Assembly (NCBI RefSeq): GCF_019091455.1
Contig: NZ_JAGXJN010000037.1
Coordinates: forward strand, 33,091 to 97,090
Direction: 5' to 3'
DNA length: 64,000 bases
DNA from: Chitinophaga sp. GbtcB8
Lineage (GTDB): Bacteria > Bacteroidota > Bacteroidia > Chitinophagales > Chitinophagaceae
This document shows positions 8,864-17,598 of the stretch, in pieces (position 1 is the first letter of the stretch; the number at the start of each line of letters is the position of its first letter). A model generated the notes under the pieces. It did not search any database and was not told the DNA's origin. It saw only the letters and a list, made by a program, of their open reading frames with translations. The position numbers were made by a program, and so were the translations under genes.

Positions 8864-8956
8864 AATAGCTGCCTGCAAGTAATTAGCTGATAATGATTAA
8901 TGCTTAATTTTGATTGATTATCAGCTGTTAATGACCTGCCAATCTTACAATTAAAT

Positions 8957-9553
8957 ATGAAGCAAACGATCGCTTTCTTTGATTTTGATGGTACTATCAC
9001 TACTAAGGATACCATGTTTGAAGTGATCCGCTACCAGAAAGGCAGCGGGGCTTTATACCTGGGTTTCCTGCTGTTATCCCCCCTGTTGGTGCTGTTTAAA
9101 TTAAAGCTGGTATCCAGCCACACCATGAAAGAGATCTTTTTGCGCTACTTTTTTAAAGGTGCAGCAGTAAGCACTTTTCGGGAAAAATGCGCTGCCTTTT
9201 GCCGGGAACGCCTGCCTGCGCTCATACGCCCCGGCGCACTGGCAGCTATTAAAGAGCACCAGGAAAAAGGACACCAGGTAGTAATAGTAACCGCCTCTGC
9301 ACAGGATTGGGTAGGCCCCTGGTGTGAGAAAATGAACATCACCTGCATTGCTACCCAGCTGGAAGTAAAAAATGAGCAGCTGACGGGTAACATATTGGGA
9401 CTTAATTGTAATGGAGATGAGAAAGTATGCCGTATTAAGAATGAATACGACCTGGAGCTGTTTGAAAATATTTTTGCCTACGGTGATAGCAGCGGGGATA
9501 AAGCCATGCTGGCCATAGCAGGCACCAGCCAGTTTAAGCCGTTCAGGAGTTAG
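8957..9553 (+). CDS. HAD-IB family phosphatase, likely polyprenylphosphoryl-phosphoribose phosphatase
   Basis: 198 residues. Motif I is FFDFDGTITTKDT at residues 7-19, motif II is the TASAQDW region, and motifs III/IV are YGDSSGDKAML near the C-terminus. A hydrophobic cap (GFLLLSPLLVLFKLKL) suggests a membrane-proximal substrate. HAD-IB phosphatases are found fused or next to UbiA-type phosphoribosyltransferases. Here it could remove the 5-phosphate before DprE1 acts, the step done by another phosphatase type in mycobacteria. Its last 11 bases overlap the convergent gene at 9543. Confidence 0.78.
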   Translation: MKQTIAFFDFDGTITTKDTMFEVIRYQKGSGALYLGFLLLSPLLVLFKLKLVSSHTMKEIFLRYFFKGAAVSTFREKCAAFCRERLPALIRPGALAAIKEHQEKGHQVVIVTASAQDWVGPWCEKMNITCIATQLEVKNEQLTGNILGLNCNGDEKVCRIKNEYDLELFENIFAYGDSSGDKAMLAIAGTSQFKPFRS

Positions 9554-9881
9554 TAAAATGACCCAACACCCAACCAAAACCTGTACTTAGTAGCACGATG
9601 GCAAATGCCACTAAATAACTTTTGGCTTTTGCAGAATTATCGTGCTTGTAATGCCTTTTCATTTTGTAATAAATAACCGGGTAAAGCGTAATGGCTGGTA
9701 AAAACCAGTAGATCTGCCCTATCCAGTAGGGCCAGTTAACCGGTAACGGCGAGTTAAATACCAATGCCATCTCAATTAATACTATTACATACAGCACTAT
9801 AAAGGTCATCACAAATGCAACCGCATTAATACTGAATAAATGACCTGCGTTGCTCCTGGATTGATAAATGTTCTTCAGCAT
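9543..9881 (-). CDS. small membrane protein, 3-4 helices, unknown function
   Basis: 112 residues with hydrophobic segments at about 20-42, 50-70 and 88-108, and a basic loop (KMKRHYKHDNSAKAK) between the last two. No family was recognised. It converges on the HAD gene with an 11-bp overlap of 3' ends. A tiny open frame ends 4 bp upstream of its ATG, so the two may be one transcript. Confidence 0.6.
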   Translation of the reverse strand: MLKNIYQSRSNAGHLFSINAVAFVMTFIVLYVIVLIEMALVFNSPLPVNWPYWIGQIYWFLPAITLYPVIYYKMKRHYKHDNSAKAKSYLVAFAIVLLSTGFGWVLGHFTNS

Positions 9882-9884
9882 TGT

Positions 9885-9992
9885 TTAATCTATACACACA
9901 AATATATAAATAACCATATATATCAGGTTGATAATTTGCTCCACGTCCTCAGCCACCGGCCAGTTGCTTCTAACAATCTGATCCTCATCCAT
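9885..9992 (-). CDS. possible 35-residue small protein upstream of the membrane protein gene
   Basis: A reading frame from ATG 9992 gives an acidic head (MDEDQIVRSNWPVAEDVEQ) followed by a hydrophobic tail (IINLIYMVIYIFVCI). The same frame is open about 15 codons further upstream with protein-like sequence but no ATG; a TTG would add five residues. The stop is 4 bp before the next ATG, consistent with coupling. It could instead be the 3' remnant of a longer gene. Confidence 0.35.
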   Translation of the reverse strand: MDEDQIVRSNWPVAEDVEQIINLIYMVIYIFVCID

Positions 9993-10077
9993 ATATAGCC
10001 TGGTCAATCGCCCTTCATCATAATAATCATCAATTATTTATGCTGAATTCCTAACTTAAAGTAAACCTACCTGTAGC

Positions 10078-11265
10078 ATGACAACTACTGCTATCCCTGC
10101 TTCTCCACGCAATGTATCTATTGATCTCCTGCGGGGCCTGGTAATGTTCATTATGGCGCTGGACCATGTCCGCGACCTGTTACATGCAGATGTCCTGTTC
10201 TTTAATCCGCTGGATGAAACCAAAACCACTGTACTGCTTTATGCCACCCGCTGGATCACACATTTTTGCGCGCCTACATTTGTAATGCTGGCCGGTGCAT
10301 CCGCTTACCTGATGGGCACCCGGCGCACCAAACCGGCGCTGTCCTGGTTCCTGCTTACCCGCGGCTTATGGCTGATATTTGTGGACATGGTGATTATGAG
10401 CTTTGGCTGGTCTTTTTCACCTAACACAGGGCTATTTGGCGTACTGTCTGCCATGGGTGTGAGTATGATGATACTTGCGCTACTCATTTACCTGCCGGAA
10501 CGCCTGCTGCCGGTGCTGGGCCTGATCATTGTTTTTGGCCATAATGTGCTGGATGGGATCCGGTTTGCGCCGGGCTCTGTGGCGCAGGTGCTTTGGAGCT
10601 TTGTAAATGTTCCCAACATGCTGCCCACCCACGGTTTTATTATTTTCATAGGTTATCCTGTGCTGGCCTGGCTGGGGGTATTACTTTGCGGGTATGGGCT
10701 GGGCATGTTGTTCCGCCCGGGTTACGATCCTCACAAACGCAAACGCCTGTTGCGTTATATTGGGCTGGCCGCTATTTTACTGTTTTTAATATTGCGGTAT
10801 AGTAATGTTTACGGCAACCCCACTCCATGGAAACCAGGCGCTAATGCACTGCAAACCCTCATGATCTTCTTTAATGTACAGAAGTATCCGCCATCCTTAT
10901 TGTTTACGCTGATTACTTTGGGGCCGGTGCTGCTCTTACTGTCGTTTATTGCGGATAAACCCCTCCGGCCCACCAATCCGCTTGTATATTTCGGGCGGGT
11001 GCCGTTCTTTTATTATGTGCTGCACTTTCACATTATCCATATCATTGGTATTATCATTGGCGTGGTTATGGGCCACCCGCTTCGCTTTATGCTTACCTAT
11101 AATTTTATTACGGACACTGCAAAGCTGAAAGGCCATTACGGGGTATCCCTGGCAGCGGTGTATGTGATCTGGCTGCTGCTGGTAGCAACCCTGTACCCAC
11201 TGTGCAAATGGTATGCAGGGTATAAACAACGGCACCAGAACTGGCGCTGGCTGAGCTACTTATAA
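10078..11265 (+). CDS. DUF1624/heparan-alpha-glucosaminide acetyltransferase-like membrane protein
   Basis: 395 residues with about ten membrane helices. The N-terminus has NVSIDLLRGLVMFIMALDHVRD, the conserved R/D/H-containing first helix of the DUF1624/HGSNAT and acyltransferase-3-like membrane families, in which a histidine near the first helix is thought to take part in acyl transfer across the membrane. Neighbours do not reveal the substrate. A TACCTGTA sequence lies just before the ATG and resembles a -7 box. Transcription ends at a strong hairpin at 11271. Confidence 0.75.
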   Translation: MTTTAIPASPRNVSIDLLRGLVMFIMALDHVRDLLHADVLFFNPLDETKTTVLLYATRWITHFCAPTFVMLAGASAYLMGTRRTKPALSWFLLTRGLWLIFVDMVIMSFGWSFSPNTGLFGVLSAMGVSMMILALLIYLPERLLPVLGLIIVFGHNVLDGIRFAPGSVAQVLWSFVNVPNMLPTHGFIIFIGYPVLAWLGVLLCGYGLGMLFRPGYDPHKRKRLLRYIGLAAILLFLILRYSNVYGNPTPWKPGANALQTLMIFFNVQKYPPSLLFTLITLGPVLLLLSFIADKPLRPTNPLVYFGRVPFFYYVLHFHIIHIIGIIIGVVMGHPLRFMLTYNFITDTAKLKGHYGVSLAAVYVIWLLLVATLYPLCKWYAGYKQRHQNWRWLSYL

Positions 11266-11270
11266 AACAA

Positions 11271-11303
11271 AATGTCCGGATGATATTATCACCCGGACAT
11301 TTA
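11271..11303. terminator. bidirectional hairpin terminator (AATGTCCGG stem)
   Basis: A 9-bp perfect stem AATGTCCGG/CCGGACATT has a 13-base loop and AT-rich flanks. It sits between convergent genes. The same stem recurs in the terminator at 15712. Confidence 0.7.
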
Positions 11304-11351
11304 TATTATTAGCCTTTCGGCTTCTATACCTATTTAACTATCTGCACATCG

Positions 11352-12119
11352 TTACGCAGCAGCCTTAAACGTAGCCCTTTTCACTCTGGCACTCTTCAGC
11401 TTAATAATGCCTACCCAGTTCATAACTTTCATTACGGGGTAAGTAGGATCCAGCTCAAACCATTTCTTGGCAAAGTTGGGGCTGTCTTTAAACTTGTGGT
11501 GGTTGTTCTGGAACAGCTCACCTAACAGGATAATACCCCAGGGAGATGAGTTCCTGGAATGGTCACCATTATTAAAGTTACTGTAACCATACTTGTGACC
11601 GCACCAGTTCACTACTGCGCCCTGTACAGGACCCATCAGGAAGTGGATAGGCAGCAGCAGGTACCACCAGAAGCTGGGGGCAAAAGCCACGTAAAAACCA
11701 ATGTAGCTAAAAGCAAATGCCAGGCGGGTCAGTATATGGTCGCCAACGCGGTCCATAGCATCCCATTCCGGTAACGGCTCATCGGTGAACTTGGCATCCG
11801 GCACATTCTTACGATTTAAAATGTCGTTATAGATCTGGCGGGTACGCACCATCATGCTCCAAACATCTTTGAAGAAGTGGGGAGAATGCGGGTCATGTTC
11901 AGTATCGCTATATTCATGATGCATACGGTGCATTACACCATACGCTCTTGGAACCAGGTAGGAAGAGCCCTGGAAAAACCAGGTGGCAAAGTAGAATACA
12001 CGCTCCCAGCCTTTGCTGGTGGTGTACATCTGGTGAGATGCATACCGGTGTAAGAAAAATGTGTGAAAGAACAATGAAAAGAACCAATGCACACAGAAGA
12101 AGATCAGAATTGCTATCAT
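11352..12119 (-). CDS. membrane fatty acid (acyl-CoA/acyl-lipid) desaturase
   Basis: 255 residues with paired membrane helices and three di-iron histidine boxes: HRYASH at about residue 24, HRMHHEYSDTEHDPH at about residue 65, and NNHHK at about residue 205. This is the delta-9 desaturase family that introduces a cis double bond using O2. It is shorter than the eukaryotic enzymes but normal for bacteria. It is monocistronic with an exact -7 motif at 12161-12154. Confidence 0.88.
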   Translation of the reverse strand: MIAILIFFCVHWFFSLFFHTFFLHRYASHQMYTTSKGWERVFYFATWFFQGSSYLVPRAYGVMHRMHHEYSDTEHDPHSPHFFKDVWSMMVRTRQIYNDILNRKNVPDAKFTDEPLPEWDAMDRVGDHILTRLAFAFSYIGFYVAFAPSFWWYLLLPIHFLMGPVQGAVVNWCGHKYGYSNFNNGDHSRNSSPWGIILLGELFQNNHHKFKDSPNFAKKWFELDPTYPVMKVMNWVGIIKLKSARVKRATFKAAA

Positions 12120-12153
12120 TAACCTTTAACTTTAAAAAATGAGTATTAGAGGT

Positions 12154-12161
12154 CAAAGGTA
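12154..12161 (-). promoter_or_regulatory. Bacteroidota -7 box TACCTTTG for the desaturase
   Basis: An exact TAnnTTTG match on the minus strand, with a TTG 23 bp upstream as a possible -33 element. The predicted transcript start is about 28 bp before the ATG. Confidence 0.45.
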
Positions 12162-12240
12162 GTTTAAAATATTGGAAGCCAGTGCAATGAAATGTTAAAT
12201 AGTAGAGGCCCGGCAGGGCCCGCAACCAGGGCCTGGTCTG

Positions 12241-13893
12241 CTACTCGGCCATCTTTACCCATCTTAGTTCCAGCATGTTCAATCCACCTTCCCTCAGCCC
12301 CTTCACATTAGGTTGTATAAAATGCACCGCTTCATCATAAAAAACAGGCACCAGCGGCGCGTCCTGCACTATTAGCTGGTCCATTTGCCGGTACAGCTCA
12401 TAGCGCAGGGAATCATTGGTTTCCTGCAAGGCCTGCTCATATAACTTGTCAAACGCCGGGTTATTATACCGTGTGTAGTTAGGCGGCGCGGGATTTTTAC
12501 CATAAAAGAACGCCAGGAAGCTTTCAGCATCCGGGTAATCGGCTATCCAGCTGCCCCGGAAGAACAGGGCGGCCGATTTGGCTGTTTGCTCCAGCAGCAG
12601 GCTTTTTTGCACCACCTCCACCTGTACGGGAATACCCAGCTCCTGCAGCTGGTTGGCTATATAGTTAGAGAGATCTGCATACACCGGGATGGTGAGCAGG
12701 CGTATCAGGGGCAGCCCCTTCCCTTCCGGGAAACCTGCTTCCTGCAGCAGCTGGCGTGCGCGGGCAGGATCATAGGTATAACCTTTTACTTTAGCTGCAT
12801 CAAAAGAAGGCAGGCCACGGGGCACAAAACCTGCATTGGCAGGTACGCCTATGCTGTTGCGCAGGTAGGTCATCATTTTCGTACGGTCAAACCCGTAGTT
12901 AATGGCCAGCCGTACTTTTTTTAGCCGTGTGGGCGATTGTTTCAGCGCTGCCTGGCTGCTGTCCAGCATAAAACCCAGGTACTCCACATTCAGGTATGGC
13001 GTTTTAGACAGCACCATTTTACCATTCCATTCCTTTTTAAGCTGGCCTGTTTTGGTAAGCACCTCATCTTTAAAAGAAGCATCCAGGTCGTTCATAAAAT
13101 CCAGCTGCCCCTGGCGGAACAGCAGGAATTCGGTAGCCTTATTATCCAGGAAGGTCATTTTCACGGCATCCAGGTAAGGCAGGGGTTTTCCCTGTGCATC
13201 TTTTTCAAAATAGCGTGGGTGGCGGTGCAGGATCAGGGCCTGCCCCTCGTCCCAGTCAAAGTACCGGAAAGGCCCGGTACCACAGGGATGACGCCGGAAA
13301 TCGGCCCCGTATTTTTCCACTACCTCTTTAGGTACAATAGAGCAGTACTGCATGCTCAGGATACCCAGTATAGGATGAAAAGGTTGTAACAGCTTTAGCT
13401 GGAACACGGTATCATTCAGCGCTTTGAAACCTTTTTCCGGATCTACCTTGCCGTTAAAGATCCACGCCCCCGGCGATGCAGTGGCCGGGTCCATAATACG
13501 GCGAAAGCTGTACACCACATCCTGTGCCGTCATACGCCGGCCTTTGCCGTTCACAAAAGCTTCATTATCATGGAAGTATACATCCGGCCGCAGGTAAAAG
13601 GTAAAGGTGGTGTGGTCGGCGCTCTCCTCCCAGCGGGTAGCCAGCAATGGCCGGATGATCATCTGGGTATCCGGCTCCACCAGGGTACTGTACACCTGGT
13701 GAATGGCCCACATAATAGCCTGGCTTTTGGCAAAAGCAGGATCCAGTGACGACAGGCCATCTGTATGATTAAACCGGAATACCTGGGTATTGGAACGGTG
13801 ATCCGGCTGGCAGGCCATTACAAAAGTAAAAGCAGAGATAACACAATTTATTAATACAATAACGGAGGTACTTTTACGTTTGTTAGCCGTCAT
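12241..13893 (-). CDS. SBP_bac_5 family peptide/oligosaccharide-binding lipoprotein, orphan
   Basis: 550 residues. The signal peptide ends in a lipobox with Cys28 (FVMAC). The mature part follows the DppA/OppA fold: LSSLDPAFAKSQ near the start, LRPDVYFHDN near residue 115, and TAQDVVYSFRRIMDP near residue 140, the family signature. These lipoproteins normally feed an ABC importer for peptides or nickel chelates, but no permease or ATPase lies beside it. It would need partners encoded elsewhere, or serve another role. It is divergent from the M1 peptidase gene, which could supply peptides. That link is inference. Confidence 0.85.
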   Translation of the reverse strand: MTANKRKSTSVIVLINCVISAFTFVMACQPDHRSNTQVFRFNHTDGLSSLDPAFAKSQAIMWAIHQVYSTLVEPDTQMIIRPLLATRWEESADHTTFTFYLRPDVYFHDNEAFVNGKGRRMTAQDVVYSFRRIMDPATASPGAWIFNGKVDPEKGFKALNDTVFQLKLLQPFHPILGILSMQYCSIVPKEVVEKYGADFRRHPCGTGPFRYFDWDEGQALILHRHPRYFEKDAQGKPLPYLDAVKMTFLDNKATEFLLFRQGQLDFMNDLDASFKDEVLTKTGQLKKEWNGKMVLSKTPYLNVEYLGFMLDSSQAALKQSPTRLKKVRLAINYGFDRTKMMTYLRNSIGVPANAGFVPRGLPSFDAAKVKGYTYDPARARQLLQEAGFPEGKGLPLIRLLTIPVYADLSNYIANQLQELGIPVQVEVVQKSLLLEQTAKSAALFFRGSWIADYPDAESFLAFFYGKNPAPPNYTRYNNPAFDKLYEQALQETNDSLRYELYRQMDQLIVQDAPLVPVFYDEAVHFIQPNVKGLREGGLNMLELRWVKMAE

Positions 13894-13961
13894 TTACATG
13901 TAAGGTTTTACATTTTACACTGTAAATTAATATCTTTCGGGTTCAAAATACGATTCTGAAT

Positions 13962-15683
13962 ATGATGCGTGGCATACCTATGTTTTTCTTGGCTTTGATA
14001 ATGGCGCTGCATGCCGGAGCCCAGCAACAAAAATCGCATTTTAAAGAGACGATCCAGACTAAATTCTCTCATGCGGACACCCTCCGGGGTTCTATTACCC
14101 CCCAGCGTGCCTGGTGGGACGTGGTGGGTTACGACCTGTATGTAACCGTTACCCCCCAGGACAGCTCCTTTAAAGGTTATAATACCATTACCTATAAGGT
14201 GCTGCAGCAGGATAGCGTTATGCAGATAGATCTGCAGTATCCTATGATCATGGACAGCGTGGTGGTGGATATTGATAGTTTAAAGATCACGAAACAAACC
14301 AAGCTGGCCTTTGACCGCGACAGCAACGCCTACTTCATAAAATTCCCCAATGCTCAAAAGAAAGGCACCCAGCGTAAAATAACCGTGTTTTACCATGGGC
14401 AGCCCCGCAAAGCCATTAATGCCCCCTGGGATGGCGGCGTAGTATGGACCCGCGACTCTCTGGGACGCCCCTGGATAGCTACTGCCTGCCAGGGCCTGGG
14501 CGCCAGTGTATGGTGGCCTAATAAAGACCACCAGAGCGATGAGCCGGAATACATGAACATTAACGTAACTGTACCCAAGGATCTCACAGATGTATCCAAC
14601 GGCCGCCTGAAACTGCGTATACCCAATGCCGATAGTACCGTTACCTATGTATGGGCAGTGAACAGCCCTATTAATAACTACGATGTGGCCCTGAACATTG
14701 GCTACTACAAAGAGTTTAAGGATGTATATAACGGCGAAGGCGGTAAGCTGGACCTGGACTACTGGGTGCTGGATTACAACCTGGAAAAAGCCAAAAAACA
14801 TTTTGAGGTAGTACCCAAAATGATGCAGTGTTTTGAGTACTGGTTCGGGAAATATCCTTTTTACAAAGACAGCTATAAGCTGGTAGATGCACCCCACCTG
14901 GGCATGGAGCACCAGAGCGCCGTGGCCTATGGCAATGGTTACCAGATGGGCTACAAGGGCCGCGACCTTTCCGGTACCGGCCAGGGGCTGAAATGGGATT
15001 TTATTATTGTGCACGAAAGCGGCCACGAATGGTTTGGTAACAACATTACTACCAACGACATAGCAGATATGTGGGTGCACGAAAGCTTTACCAACTATTC
15101 CGAAACCCTGTTCACCGAATGTGAATTTGGCAGGGAAGCCGGTACAGAATACCTGATGGGCTGCCGTAAAAACATTAAGAATGACCGTCCTATTATTGGC
15201 ACCTATAACGTGAATAACGAAGGTTCCGGCGACATGTACTACAAAGGCGGCACGCTGATACATATGATCCGCCTGATCATTGATAATGATGAAGAATTCC
15301 GCCAGCTGCTGCGCGGTATGAATACGGATTTTGGGCACAAAACCGTGAACGGCAGCGACATAGAACGTTATATTTGCGCAAAAACCGGCAAAGACCTGCG
15401 TAAGACCTTTGACCAGTACCTGCGCGATACTACCCTGCCGGAGCTGCAATACCGCATTGTAGGCCAGGTGCTGTATCACCGCTGGAAATCCTCCATCCCT
15501 AACTTTGATATGCCGGTAAAGGTAACAGTGGGCGAAAACAACTACCAGTTCATTCACCCCGGTACCCGCTGGGCTACAGACAACCTGAGTTATATAGATC
15601 AGAAACTGTTTAAGGTAGATAAGCAGTTCTATATTAAAGTGCGGGAAATGAAATCAGTGAAGGAGATGAAGGAACCGAATTAG
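13962..15683 (+). CDS. secreted M1 family zinc aminopeptidase
   Basis: 573 residues with a cleavable signal peptide ending near AGAQQQ. The N-terminal beta domain is followed by a gluzincin core. HESGH at residues 351-355 and Glu374 in HESFTNYSE give the HExxH-(18)-E zinc site. The exopeptidase motif appears as LGMEHQSAVAYG, with GMEHQ in place of the usual GAMEN. That substitution is common in Bacteroidota M1 peptidases but could change N-terminus specificity. The protein lacks the large C-terminal helical domain of PepN. A TATCTTTC at about 13931 may be the -7 box. Confidence 0.87.
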   Translation: MMRGIPMFFLALIMALHAGAQQQKSHFKETIQTKFSHADTLRGSITPQRAWWDVVGYDLYVTVTPQDSSFKGYNTITYKVLQQDSVMQIDLQYPMIMDSVVVDIDSLKITKQTKLAFDRDSNAYFIKFPNAQKKGTQRKITVFYHGQPRKAINAPWDGGVVWTRDSLGRPWIATACQGLGASVWWPNKDHQSDEPEYMNINVTVPKDLTDVSNGRLKLRIPNADSTVTYVWAVNSPINNYDVALNIGYYKEFKDVYNGEGGKLDLDYWVLDYNLEKAKKHFEVVPKMMQCFEYWFGKYPFYKDSYKLVDAPHLGMEHQSAVAYGNGYQMGYKGRDLSGTGQGLKWDFIIVHESGHEWFGNNITTNDIADMWVHESFTNYSETLFTECEFGREAGTEYLMGCRKNIKNDRPIIGTYNVNNEGSGDMYYKGGTLIHMIRLIIDNDEEFRQLLRGMNTDFGHKTVNGSDIERYICAKTGKDLRKTFDQYLRDTTLPELQYRIVGQVLYHRWKSSIPNFDMPVKVTVGENNYQFIHPGTRWATDNLSYIDQKLFKVDKQFYIKVREMKSVKEMKEPN

Positions 15684-15812
15684 ATGTGCAAATATGCAGA
15701 TGTGCAGATAAAAAAAATGTCCGGATGCTGTCCGGACATTTTTTATTTATCTAATTGTATAATACTCCTGCATTCCTCATCTGCACAACTGCATATTTGC
15801 ACATCCGCACAT
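15684..15812. repeat. palindromic gap of 8-bp words (RTGCARAT) around a terminator
   Basis: The gap lies exactly between two convergent stop codons. The left arm has 8-mers GTGCAAAT, ATGCAGAT, GTGCAGAT. The right arm carries the complement (CTGCATATTTGCACATCCGCAC). The terminator at 15712 is nested inside. Near-identical arms occur at 29255-29352, 35702-35819 and 40176-40272. Confidence 0.8.
15712..15744. terminator. bidirectional intrinsic terminator, 14-bp perfect stem
   Basis: The stem AAAAAATGTCCGGA/TCCGGACATTTTTT has a 5-base loop. It has A- and T-runs on both sides, so it can serve both convergent genes. Confidence 0.85.
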
Positions 15813-16475
15813 TTAATCCGTTTTCTTCACCAGCTTAAATGCATGGCTCCAGTTCCCGGTGCGGTAGCCGTAAGCGCTCCATAAAATACCCAGGGGCTCT
15901 ATATAACGGCTCATTACTATCTTTCCCATATCCGCCACATCTTCCCAGCCCATCTGGTGCAGCATATCGGTAACCACTTTTTTGGCTTCATCATTATTAC
16001 CGCAAATAAACATAGTAGGGTTTTCACTGTTATCCTTATGCTGGAACATGATCTCATGCCCCACACAGCTCAGGGCCTTTACGACACTGGTATCCGGTGG
16101 TAACCAGGCCTGGATCTGCTCCCCGGAGGATTTTAGCCCGCTCACAAAGGATAAGCGGCCTTCCTCATCCGGTCCTTTCCCATCCAGCGGGTTAGTAACA
16201 TCCACCACTATCTTACCTTTGAAGTTCCAGATCCCGGCTTGTTCTATAGCGCTTTTAGCGCCTATCCAGCTTACACATAAAATAATGATCTCCCCCGAGG
16301 CGGCTGCTTCCCGGAATGGCGCAATGCTGGCAAGAGGGCCCTGCCGCTTTAACCATTGTTGTAATGATTCTTTAGCGGGATTACGAGTTCCAATAATGAC
16401 ATGGTGGCCCATTCCTACAAACCCGGTGCCTAAAGTGAGCCCCACGGCCCCACTACCCAGGATACCGATCTTCAT
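15813..16475 (-). CDS. NAD(P)-binding oxidoreductase of the NADPH-F420 reductase-like family
   Basis: 220 residues with an N-terminal Rossmann motif IGILGSGAVGLTLG followed by GTRNP at the end of strand 2, which favours NADP(H). Family members include F420:NADPH oxidoreductases and DUF2520/NADPH-dependent reductases. F420 is not expected in this lineage, so the true substrate is unknown. VVDVTNPLDG near the middle is also typical of the group. It is a single gene bounded by two repeat-filled gaps. Confidence 0.75.
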   Translation of the reverse strand: MKIGILGSGAVGLTLGTGFVGMGHHVIIGTRNPAKESLQQWLKRQGPLASIAPFREAAASGEIIILCVSWIGAKSAIEQAGIWNFKGKIVVDVTNPLDGKGPDEEGRLSFVSGLKSSGEQIQAWLPPDTSVVKALSCVGHEIMFQHKDNSENPTMFICGNNDEAKKVVTDMLHQMGWEDVADMGKIVMSRYIEPLGILWSAYGYRTGNWSHAFKLVKKTD

Positions 16476-16545
16476 GACATAGTATTTGCAGGAAGATAAG
16501 AAAAAAATAGCTAACCTGTATTCCTGTAAGGTTTAAGAGAAAAGC

Positions 16546-16815
16546 CGGGCACGGGTTGCGCACGGGTTGCACCCGAATTGCGCACGAATTACGTACGAAT
16601 AACGTACCCATTACAGAGGGTCTTGGCCTAATATAGGTTTACACTTTGTTAATAATCTGGGCAGGTATAGACCTATCCGGGCAGGCAATATTCCCATGCG
16701 TACTCCCTGTGCTTCCCGTGTGCACTCCGTGTGATTCTCATGTGAATCCCATGTGCAGCTCCTATTAAAAGCGCATACATTTTAGGGTAAAACCGCATGA
16801 TGTTCAGGGTAAAAG
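16546..16815. repeat. gap filled with 11-bp degenerate tandem words
   Basis: The 344-bp gap 16476-16819 has no gene. About 16546-16615 splits into six 11-mers: GCACGGGTTGC twice, ACCCGAATTGC, GCACGAATTAC, GTACGAATAAC, GTACCCATTAC. About 16692-16757 gives six more of another word: CCCATGCGTAC, TCCCTGTGCTT, CCCGTGTGCAC, TCCGTGTGATT, CTCATGTGAAT, CCCATGTGCAG. Then a 22-bp unit containing AGGGTAAAA is repeated with GCGCAT spacing up to the mqnA stop. Unlike most other gaps, no inverted partner arm was seen. Confidence 0.65.
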
Positions 16816-16819
16816 CGCA

Positions 16820-17581
16820 TTACTGTAAATATCCCAGGAACTTTTGCATGCCCTGCCGCTTGGCCGGCGTTAGCGGGTAGCTGATATGTTTTGTGTAATA
16901 AGCCGTAAGATCAAACAGCGGGTATGGGTTTTCCGCTACTACGGCCGGTATATTGTGAATGCCTATGCTATTGGCGTTGTTAAACTCCTGTATAAACTCC
17001 ACTGGCAGCGGTTTGTTGCTTACCCAGGCTGCAAATACAAAAGGCAGGCTGGTAAAGCGCATCCAGGCTTCAGCCAGGTCGTAAATGTAGGGGGAGTGAT
17101 GGCGTTGTGCCAGCGCCCGGTCGCCTATTACCAAACCGGCATCGTGGTCTTTGATCAGGTGCTGGTAATCGCCGCTGGTTTCCACCAGCTCCACATCCAG
17201 CCGCCAGAAATCGCGTACCAGCAGCTTCAGTAAGGCTACGGAAGTACGGCTCTGGTAATCCAGGTAAATACGTTTAATATGCTGCAGCGGTACTTCGCTG
17301 AACAGGCATACAGAGGCCACCGGCCCCTCCGCTCCTATGCAAAAATCTGAAATAATATGCTGCTCCTGCATTTTGGGGATCACAGCCACCGGTACCAGCG
17401 CCACATCCACGCTGCCTTCAATTAACTGCCTGGCAATCACCGCCGGGTAATCCATCGATAACTCCATCATCTTCATTACTGCATGTCCCCTGAAACCGTA
17501 CAACAAAGGCTTGGTATTCAAATAACTTACTGCCGCTACTTTTACTTTCCGTTCCAATTTCTGTATTTTTGTGGCCCGCAA
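16820..17581 (-). CDS. mqnA: chorismate dehydratase, futalosine menaquinone pathway
   Basis: About 250 residues. The N-terminal VAAVSYLNTKPLLYG, then SVDVALVPVAVIP and YLDYQSRTSVAL, are characteristic of MqnA (periplasmic-binding-protein-like fold, cytoplasmic enzyme). It converts chorismate to 3-enolpyruvylbenzoate, the first step of the futalosine route to menaquinone. No ATG precedes the conserved start. The frame opens with TTG at 17581 and has another TTG at 17557. The purB -7 box overlaps this region on the other strand, so the shorter start is plausible. Confidence 0.88.
   Translation of the reverse strand: MRATKIQKLERKVKVAAVSYLNTKPLLYGFRGHAVMKMMELSMDYPAVIARQLIEGSVDVALVPVAVIPKMQEQHIISDFCIGAEGPVASVCLFSEVPLQHIKRIYLDYQSRTSVALLKLLVRDFWRLDVELVETSGDYQHLIKDHDAGLVIGDRALAQRHHSPYIYDLAEAWMRFTSLPFVFAAWVSNKPLPVEFIQEFNNANSIGIHNIPAVVAENPYPLFDLTAYYTKHISYPLTPAKRQGMQKFLGYLQ
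17564..17571 (+). promoter_or_regulatory. -7 box TATTTTTG for purB
   Basis: An exact TAnnTTTG match 28 bp before the purB ATG. It lies inside or at the edge of the divergent mqnA start. No clear TTG -33 element was seen. Confidence 0.4.
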
Positions 17582-17598
17582 AATTAAGCTAAAATATT

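Noticed and set aside
14280..15557. 425-codon antisense frame inside the M1 peptidase gene
   Set aside because: It mirrors a strongly conserved metallopeptidase and has no start context. It is a codon-usage shadow.
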